A DNA stretch of 10,597 bases. Origin: CBDCFL01 sp050300875 (lineage in GTDB: Bacteria > Pseudomonadota > Alphaproteobacteria > Rhodobacterales > Rhodobacteraceae). Positions 5,849 to 10,597 of this stretch are shown here, piece after piece. Below the pieces are notes generated by a model. The model had not been told where the DNA came from. It made no database searches and saw only the letters and a program-made list of their open reading frames with translations. Made by a program: the position numbers and the translations under genes. Position 1 is the stretch's first letter. Each line of letters begins with the position of its first letter. Location: positions 1 to 10,597 of the forward strand of contig JBNKYL010000052.1 of assembly GCA_050300875.1 (NCBI GenBank), read 5' to 3'.

Positions 5849-5862
5849 AAATCCACCAATTT
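5834..5862 (+). promoter_or_regulatory. Possible promoter of the MFS transporter gene
   Basis: TTGACG (5834-5839, 5 of 6 to the -35 consensus) and CAATTT (5857-5862, a weak -10) are separated by 17 nt. The start codon follows 27 bp after the -10, leaving room for the GGAAGA Shine-Dalgarno at 5878-5883. One half of the 9-bp inverted repeat falls in the spacer. Confidence 0.4.
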
Positions 5863-5889
5863 CCGCCGACGCAAAGTGGAAGACCGGTC

Positions 5890-7134
5890 ATGACCGAAAC
5901 ACGCACGCCTCTGATGACACCGGTGCTTGTCACCGGTTGCCTGATTATCCTTGTCAGCTTTGCCATCCGCGCATCCTTCGGCGTGTTCCAGATCCCCATC
6001 GCAGATGAATTCGGTTGGCTGCGTGCCGATTTTTCCATGGCCATCGCGATTCAGAACCTCGCCTGGGGTATCGGCCAGCCGATCTTTGGCGCTTTGGCCG
6101 AAAAGATCGGTGACCGGCGTGCCATTGTCCTTGGCGCCGTGACCTATGCGGCGGGCCTTCTGATGTCGTCCGTGTCGACAACGCCGCTGGCCCACCAGTT
6201 CTGGGAAATCGCCGTTGGTTTCGGCATCGCCGGCACTGGGCTGGGCGTGATCCTGGCCGTGGTTGGTCGGGCCGCATCGGACGAGCACCGGTCCATGTCG
6301 CTGGCCATTGTCACCGCTGCCGGATCGGGCGGGCAGGTCGTGGGCGCACCGACGGCCAATTGGCTTCTAGGGTTCATGCCCTGGCAGTCGGTCTTCGTCG
6401 TCTTTGCCGCGGCCATTATCGTCGTGCTCCTCGCCTTGCCGATGATGCGCAGCCCGACCCGAGCCACGAAACAGGAACTGGAAGAAAGTCTTGGCGCCGT
6501 GCTGGTGAAAGCATTCCGCGACCCCAGCTACACGCTGATCTTCCTGGGCTTCTTTTCCTGCGGCTATCAGCTGTCCTTCGTCACCGCGCATTTCCCGGCC
6601 ATGGTTACCGAAATGTGCGGGGCGATCGATCCGTCTGGCACGCTTGCCTCGCTTGGCGTCGCCTCAACCTCTGCGCTGGGCGCCATTTCGCTGTCGCTCA
6701 TTGGCTTGGCCAATATCGTGGGCACGCTGACGGCGGGCTGGTTGGGCAAACGCTATTCCAAGAAATACCTGCTGGCGGGCATCTACACAGCCCGTACGAT
6801 CATCGCCGCGCTTTTCATCATGTTCCCCATCACGCCCACGACCGTGGTGCTGTTCTCGGTCGCGATGGGTTCGCTCTGGCTCGCCACGGTGCCGCTGACC
6901 AGCGGATTGGTCGCCTATATCTACGGGTTGCGCTACATGGGCACGCTTTACGGTATCGTCTTCTTCTCGCACCAGCTTGGGTCCTTCCTGGGCGTCTGGC
7001 TGGGCGGGCGCATGTACGACATCTATGGCGATTACACTGCCGTCTGGTGGGTCGGTGTCGGGGTAGGGGCGTTTTCGGCGATCGTACATCTGCCGATCAG
7101 GGAACGACCCTATGGCGAGAGGATGGCGGCCTAG
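5890..7134 (+). CDS. MFS transporter, monocarboxylate/oxalate-formate-type
   Basis: Inner-membrane secondary transporter of the major facilitator superfamily, 414 residues, with about 12 hydrophobic segments in two halves of six. The first segment and loop (R27-ASFGVFQIPIADEFGW) and the cytoplasmic motif A (GALAEKIGDRR, residues 67-77) fit the group that includes monocarboxylate-type (MCT) and oxalate/formate-type antiporters. A charged central loop (RSPTRATKQELEESLG, about 187-203) separates the halves, and the short C-terminus ends RERPYGERMAA. ATG 5890 follows GGAAGA (5878-5883) at 6-nt spacing. The gene diverges from zapE and meets folC with abutting stops, so it is a single-gene unit. 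The substrate is not readable; a small organic acid is the family-based guess. A link to the choline-sulfate operon 1.2 kb away is possible but unsupported. Confidence 0.9.
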   Translation: MTETRTPLMTPVLVTGCLIILVSFAIRASFGVFQIPIADEFGWLRADFSMAIAIQNLAWGIGQPIFGALAEKIGDRRAIVLGAVTYAAGLLMSSVSTTPLAHQFWEIAVGFGIAGTGLGVILAVVGRAASDEHRSMSLAIVTAAGSGGQVVGAPTANWLLGFMPWQSVFVVFAAAIIVVLLALPMMRSPTRATKQELEESLGAVLVKAFRDPSYTLIFLGFFSCGYQLSFVTAHFPAMVTEMCGAIDPSGTLASLGVASTSALGAISLSLIGLANIVGTLTAGWLGKRYSKKYLLAGIYTARTIIAALFIMFPITPTTVVLFSVAMGSLWLATVPLTSGLVAYIYGLRYMGTLYGIVFFSHQLGSFLGVWLGGRMYDIYGDYTAVWWVGVGVGAFSAIVHLPIRERPYGERMAA

Positions 7135-8424
7135 CTAGCCGTTTTCGGCCAAAACCGTCCCCGCCAGATAAAGCGACCCGCAGATCAGCACCCGCGCATT
7201 CGCGTCATCTGCCACGATCTGCGCCAGCGCCTCGCTGACCGACCCGGCGGGCGCGGCGCGCAAACCGGCAGCCAGGGCCGCTTCGGTGGTTTCCTCTGCC
7301 GTCAGGGTTGCGGTTTCGCCGGGGATGGAAACGGCCAGCAATTGCTCGACCAACCCGAGGAAATTCACCATGTAGCCCTTGACGTCCTTGGTATTCATCA
7401 TCCCGCAGATCAGATGCGTGGGCCGGGCGGGCAGGGTGGCCAGATGTGCGGCAATGGCCTGCCCGCAATGGGCGTTGTGGCCGCCGTCCAGCCACAGTTC
7501 AACCCCCGGCGCCGCATCGACCAGCGGACCGCGCGTCAGCCGCTGCATCCGTGCAGGCCACTCCGCCTGTGTAACCGCCGCTGTGCAGGCGTCTTCGCCA
7601 AATCCCAGGTGGCGAAGCCCCGCGATGGCCGCCCCGGCATTGTCGAACTGATGCGCACCGGGCAGCACCGGTGGTGGCAGATCCAGCAGGCCGGCTTCAT
7701 CCTGATAGACCAGCCGCCCGCGTTCTTCCCAGACCTGCCAGTGCTGACCCCGCACCAGAAGGGGGGCGCCCAGCTTTTCCGCGCGCGCTTCGATTACGTC
7801 CAGCCCGTCGGGCGCCTGCGCGCCGACCACGCAGGCGACCCCGCGCTTCAGTATCCCTGCCTTTTCCCCGGCAATTTCGGCCACGGTATTGCCCAGGAAT
7901 TGCGGGTGGTCGAAGGCGACCGGCGTGATGACCGTCAGCGCCGGTTTGTCAATCACGTTGGTGGCGTCCAGACGCCCGCCAAGCCCGACTTCGAGCAGCG
8001 TGTAGTCGGCCGGCGTCCGGGCGAAGGCCAACAGGGCGGCGCAGGTGGTAATCTCGAAATAGGTTATCGGCTCGCCGCCATTGGCGTCATAGCATTCGTC
8101 AAGAATTTCAGTCAGGTAGGGTTCCGAAATCAGATCACCCGCCAGCCGGATGCGTTCATGGAACCGCACCAGATGCGGGCTGGTATAGGCGTGACAGGTC
8201 TTGCCCGCCCCTTCCAGCCCGGCGCGCAGCATCGCCAACGTCGATCCCTTGCCATTGGTGCCCGCGATATGGATCACCGGGGGCAGGTCATTCTGCGGAT
8301 TGCCCAGCCGGTCCAGCAACCGCCAAACCCGATCAAGCGTCAGGTCGATCACCTTCGGGTGCAGCGCCATCATGCGTTCCAGAATGGCGTCAGAGGATTT
8401 GGGTGTCATGGATGGGCCAGTCAT
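7135..8424 (-). CDS. folC: Bifunctional dihydrofolate/folylpolyglutamate synthase
   Basis: Cytoplasmic Mur-ligase-type enzyme that joins glutamate to dihydropteroate (making dihydrofolate) and extends the glutamate tail of folates, using ATP. The 429 residues have normal length. Visible motifs are the P-loop HIAGTNGKGST (52-62), the folate-side TSPHLVRFHERI (81-92), FEITTCAALLAF (123-134), LLEVGLGGRLDATNV (143-157), the D172-H173 metal site, and E187-K188-AGI with the Lys normally carbamylated. The C-terminal domain motif reads DGGHNAH where DGAHNP is usual, a mild variation. The start ATG 8424 has no strong Shine-Dalgarno, and ATG 8409 is an alternative that removes five residues. In this family folC often follows accD directly. 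Here a small plus-strand gene and a hairpin lie between them, so folC probably has its own promoter. Confidence 0.95.
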   Translation of the reverse strand: MTGPSMTPKSSDAILERMMALHPKVIDLTLDRVWRLLDRLGNPQNDLPPVIHIAGTNGKGSTLAMLRAGLEGAGKTCHAYTSPHLVRFHERIRLAGDLISEPYLTEILDECYDANGGEPITYFEITTCAALLAFARTPADYTLLEVGLGGRLDATNVIDKPALTVITPVAFDHPQFLGNTVAEIAGEKAGILKRGVACVVGAQAPDGLDVIEARAEKLGAPLLVRGQHWQVWEERGRLVYQDEAGLLDLPPPVLPGAHQFDNAGAAIAGLRHLGFGEDACTAAVTQAEWPARMQRLTRGPLVDAAPGVELWLDGGHNAHCGQAIAAHLATLPARPTHLICGMMNTKDVKGYMVNFLGLVEQLLAVSIPGETATLTAEETTEAALAAGLRAAPAGSVSEALAQIVADDANARVLICGSLYLAGTVLAENG

Positions 8425-8488
8425 TCGGGAATTTGCCTGCCATTTAATACGGATGACCGGGCTTCGAAAGTGGTGTCAGTTCCCGGAT

Positions 8489-8517
8489 TTGGTCGGTTTG
8501 CGAAATCGTGCTATGGT
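8489..8517 (+). promoter_or_regulatory. Possible promoter of the small secreted protein gene
   Basis: TTGGTC (8489-8494) and TATGGT (8512-8517) are separated by 17 nt, and ATG 8553 follows 35 bp later. The -10 matches at 4 of 6 positions including the conserved TA and final T. It lies in the 128-bp divergent gap between folC (minus) and this gene (plus). Confidence 0.4.
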
Positions 8518-8552
8518 GGCATTCGTGGAACACGAGATCGGAGAGTTCGACA

Positions 8553-8714
8553 ATGCTCAAGACTATCACTGTTGCCGCGATTCTAGCCCTTTCGCCTGTT
8601 GCCTCATTCGCCATGTGCGGCGGTCATTCGAATGAAGAAACCGCCAGCGCCTGTACCGAAGGCATGGTCTGGGATCAGGACACCGGCACCTGCATCGATC
8701 AGGTGACGGGCTGA
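8553..8714 (+). CDS. Small secreted cysteine-containing protein (53 residues), unknown function
   Basis: A 53-residue precursor with a clear signal peptide: Lys3, a hydrophobic core (VAAILALSPVA), and a likely cleavage after S18-F-A20. The mature part of about 33 residues has three Cys (22, 34, 47) and the motif C-TEGMVWDQDTGT-C, resembling the C-x-G-x-x-W/F-D-x-x-x-G-x-C core of short chitin-binding-like (CBM14-type) modules. I recall similar tiny periplasmic proteins from Rhodobacteraceae, some carrying an inappropriate enzyme name in databases, but I cannot assign a function. The odd Cys number suggests an inter-chain disulfide or a free thiol. ATG 8553 is chosen over an upstream in-frame ATG (8508) because GGAGAG (8540-8545) lies 7 nt before it and the signal peptide begins exactly there. 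It is inserted in opposite orientation between accD and folC and followed by a hairpin. Confidence 0.8.
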   Translation: MLKTITVAAILALSPVASFAMCGGHSNEETASACTEGMVWDQDTGTCIDQVTG

Positions 8715-8724
8715 TTTGACAGCA

Positions 8725-8746
8725 TGGCACGCTTCACGGCGTGCCA
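8725..8746. terminator. Probable bidirectional terminator hairpin
   Basis: TGGCACGC (8725-8732), a 6-nt loop and GCGTGCCA (8739-8746) form a perfect 8-bp GC-rich stem. It sits 10 bp after the stop of the small plus-strand gene and 38 bp beyond the accD stop, between the two convergent genes. The downstream plus strand is moderately T-rich (CGTCTTGCTTGATCTT) without a pure T-run, so efficiency is uncertain. Confidence 0.6.
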
Positions 8747-8784
8747 CGTCTTGCTTGATCTTATTCTATGGCGGGCTTGACCCG

Positions 8785-9699
8785 TTACTTTTCGGCTGCC
8801 GTTTCTTTGGCGGCCTTGTCTGGCGCGGGCAAATCCCCCTTCACCGCCGCCGATTGCCCGGTCAGCATACGGATGATCGTGACCAACTCGTCCTTCATGG
8901 CGCGCCTGTGCGTCACGCGGTCCAGCATGCCGTGATCCAGCAAGTATTCGGCGCGTTGGAAGCCTTCGGGCAGTTTTTCGCGGATCGTCTGTTCGATCAC
9001 GCGTGGACCGGCGAAACAGATCAAGGCGTTGGGTTCGGCGATCTGTACGTCGCCCAGCATGGCATACGATGCCGTGACCCCGCCCGTGGTCGGATGGGTC
9101 AGCACCACCACATAGGGCAGGCCCGCTTCCTTGAGCATCTGAACGGCGATGGTGGTGCGCGGCATTTGCATCAGGGCCAGGATGCCCTCCTGCATCCGCG
9201 CGCCACCGGCAGCGGAAAACAGCACCAGTGGACGTTTCAGTTTCACCGCGCGTTCGGCGGCAGCGATCACGGCATTGCCAACAAACATCGACATCGACCC
9301 GCCCATGAAGGAAAAATCCTGTGCGGCGGCCACGATGGGCGTGCGCCCAATCTCACCCTCGGCGACCAGCATCGCCTCTTTCTCGCCCGTGGCCTTCTGT
9401 GCGGCCTTCATCCGGTCGGGGTATTTCTTTTGATCGCGGAAATGCAGCGGATCGGTGATGGGTTCGGGCACCGCCACCTCGGTGAAGATACCGCCATCGA
9501 ACAGCGCTTCGAACCGGTCGCGCGGGGTGAACGCCATATGATGGTCACATGACGTGCAGACGTTCAGGTTTTCCTTAAGCTCCCGGTGGAAAAGCATCGT
9601 CCCGCATTCGGGGCATTTCGACCAAAGGTTTTCCGGCACTTCCCGACGCGAGAAGAGCGAGTTGATCGTCGGCCGGACGTAGTTGGATATCCAGTTCAT
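8785..9699 (-). CDS. accD: Acetyl-CoA carboxylase carboxyltransferase, beta subunit
   Basis: Beta subunit of the carboxyltransferase of acetyl-CoA carboxylase. With AccA it moves the carboxyl group from biotin-BCCP to acetyl-CoA, giving malonyl-CoA for fatty acid synthesis. The 304 residues match the usual length. The N-terminal zinc ribbon is intact (C29, C32, C48, C51). The carboxyltransferase core shows GGSMSMFVGNAV, FSAAGGARMQEG (oxyanion-hole region), THPTTGGVTASYAMLGD and ICFAGPRVIEQT. The C-terminal tail is short and Ala/Lys-rich. ATG 9699 is chosen because the protein then begins MNWISNYVRP as in relatives; a TTG ten codons upstream (9729) would add an atypical leader. A possible minus-strand promoter is TTGCAA (9763-9758), 17 nt, then TATCTG (9740-9735), which is weak. 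It diverges from ilvD. Confidence 0.96.
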   Translation of the reverse strand: MNWISNYVRPTINSLFSRREVPENLWSKCPECGTMLFHRELKENLNVCTSCDHHMAFTPRDRFEALFDGGIFTEVAVPEPITDPLHFRDQKKYPDRMKAAQKATGEKEAMLVAEGEIGRTPIVAAAQDFSFMGGSMSMFVGNAVIAAAERAVKLKRPLVLFSAAGGARMQEGILALMQMPRTTIAVQMLKEAGLPYVVVLTHPTTGGVTASYAMLGDVQIAEPNALICFAGPRVIEQTIREKLPEGFQRAEYLLDHGMLDRVTHRRAMKDELVTIIRMLTGQSAAVKGDLPAPDKAAKETAAEK

Positions 9700-9820
9700 C
9701 GAACCCCGTGTGTTTTTCTGCCTGCCCAATCCAACAGATACGCGCTGCCCTGCCTATTTGCAATCTGCCGCAGCCTGCGATCCGATCTGCGCTTGTCTTG
9801 TCCCGCCTTGCCCCTTATCC

Positions 9821-9835
9821 CCGGTTTCCGACCGG
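9821..9835. repeat. Short dyad upstream of ilvD
   Basis: CCGGT (9821-9825) and ACCGG (9831-9835) are reverse complements around a 5-nt centre, 25 bp before ATG 9860. It could be an operator for ilvD or chance. The rest of the 160-bp accD-ilvD gap shows no clear promoter for ilvD. Confidence 0.3.
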
Positions 9836-9859
9836 ATATATGCCCAAGGGAGGGGCAAC

Positions 9860-10597
9860 ATGCGCAACACACCCATCGACAAGTCGAAACTTCCCAGCCG
9901 TCACGTGACCGAAGGCCCGGCCCGCGCGCCGCACCGGTCTTACTACTACGCGATGGGCATGACGGATGCCGAAATTCATCAGCCGCTGGTCGGTGTGGCC
10001 ACGTGCTGGAACGAAGCCGCCCCCTGCAACATCGCTCTGAACCGTCAGGCCCAGGCCGCCAAGATGGGCGTCAAGGAAGCGCACGGCACGCCGCGCGAAT
10101 TCACCACCATCACCGTCACCGACGGCATCGCGATGGGCCACGAAGGCATGCGGTCGTCGCTGGCGTCGCGCGAGGCGATTGCCGACACGGTCGAATTGAC
10201 GATGCGTGGCCATTGCTATGATGCGCTGGTGGGTCTTGCCGGTTGTGACAAATCGCTGCCTGGCATGATGATGGCCATGGTTCGCCTTAATGTGCCGTCC
10301 GTGTTCATCTATGGCGGGTCGATCCTGCCTGGTCGGCTGAACGGGCAGGACGTGACCGTGCAGGACGTGTTCGAAGCCGTGGGCAAGCATCAGGCGGGCA
10401 ACATGTCGGATGCGGAACTGGAGATCCTGGAACGCGTGGCTTGCCCCTCGGCGGGCGCCTGTGGGGGCCAGTTCACCGCCAACACCATGGCCTGCGTGTC
10501 CGAAGCCATCGGCCTGGCGCTGTTCAACTCGTCTGGCGCGCCCGCGCCTTACGAAAGCCGCGACGCCTATGGCGAGGCATCCGGCGCCGCCGTCATG
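9860..10597 (+). CDS. ilvD: Dihydroxy-acid dehydratase (3' end outside window)
   Basis: Catalyses the dehydration of 2,3-dihydroxy-isovalerate and 2,3-dihydroxy-3-methylvalerate to the 2-oxo acids that give valine, leucine and isoleucine. The first 246 residues are present, less than half of the usual 560-610. Iron-sulfur ligands are visible as C56 (AAPCN), C129 (LAGCDK) and C201 (GACGGQFTANTM), the arrangement of the [2Fe-2S], plant/actinobacterial-like type. K131 follows C129 at the metal site. Other family blocks are TVTDGIAMGHEGMRSSLASR (85-104) and FIYGGSILPG (149-158). ATG 9860 follows GGGAGGGG (9848-9855), a strong Shine-Dalgarno. It diverges from accD across 160 bp. No leader peptide or attenuator of the classical ilv type is visible in that gap. 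Confidence 0.96.
   Translation, partial: MRNTPIDKSKLPSRHVTEGPARAPHRSYYYAMGMTDAEIHQPLVGVATCWNEAAPCNIALNRQAQAAKMGVKEAHGTPREFTTITVTDGIAMGHEGMRSSLASREAIADTVELTMRGHCYDALVGLAGCDKSLPGMMMAMVRLNVPSVFIYGGSILPGRLNGQDVTVQDVFEAVGKHQAGNMSDAELEILERVACPSAGACGGQFTANTMACVSEAIGLALFNSSGAPAPYESRDAYGEASGAAVM

Noticed and set aside
7342..8586. 414-codon open frame on the plus strand
   Set aside because: Antisense shadow of folC; Gln/Arg/Pro-rich and without any domain pattern, whereas folC motifs are clear.
8716..9552. 278-codon open frame on the plus strand
   Set aside because: Antisense to accD, begins inside the hairpin region without a ribosome binding site, and shows no family pattern.

Overview
The window looks like a piece of an alphaproteobacterial chromosome, most likely Rhodobacteraceae (Rhodobacter/Roseobacter group). 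The reasons are the high-GC codon use, the accD and folC neighbourhood, a betC very close to the rhizobial and roseobacter choline-sulfatases, and a two-gene cassette resembling the Rhodobacter capsulatus gene transfer agent (GTA) head-spike genes. No tRNA, rRNA, insertion sequence or CRISPR array was seen. Genes are dense, and the longest stretch without a gene is about 210 bp (2089-2298).

Left part (1-2088, all on the minus strand). A 216-residue protein I do not recognise (1438-2088) is followed by a spike-base-like protein (ghsA-like, 1025-1291) and a spike-fibre-like protein (ghsB-like, 1-1028, running off the window). The last two overlap by ATGA. Established knowledge: in R. capsulatus, GhsA and GhsB decorate the GTA head, bind the recipient capsule, and are encoded away from the main GTA cluster. 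The non-coding DNA here carries CtrA-type sites: a perfect TTAA-N7-TTAA inside a larger dyad (2107-2174) in front of the unknown gene, and three half-sites phased at 11 bp (1402-1427) in front of ghsA. A perfect 12-bp inverted repeat (1317-1373) lies in the ghsA leader. CtrA is an established GTA activator, so I infer an unlinked GTA locus or a domesticated remnant of one.

Centre-left (2299-4686, plus strand). A tight three-gene operon encodes a stand-alone Lrp/AsnC ligand-binding (RAM) domain protein, choline-sulfatase BetC and a glutathione S-transferase-like protein. The gaps are 1 bp and a 4-bp ATGA overlap. BetC releases choline from choline-O-sulfate for osmoprotection and sulfur supply. 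No betA, betB or betI is in view.

Centre-right (4690-8424). The cell-division ATPase gene zapE (minus) and an MFS transporter gene (plus) diverge from a 147-bp region. The MFS gene meets folC (minus) tail to tail with directly abutting stop codons.

Right part (8553-10597). A tiny secreted cysteine-containing protein gene (plus) lies between accD and folC, which are often neighbours in this family. A hairpin separates it from accD. ilvD (plus) diverges from accD and is cut by the window end. folC, accD, ilvD and zapE are housekeeping genes (folate, fatty acid, branched-chain amino acid, division). The accessory parts are the spike cassette, the betC operon, the MFS gene and the small secreted protein.
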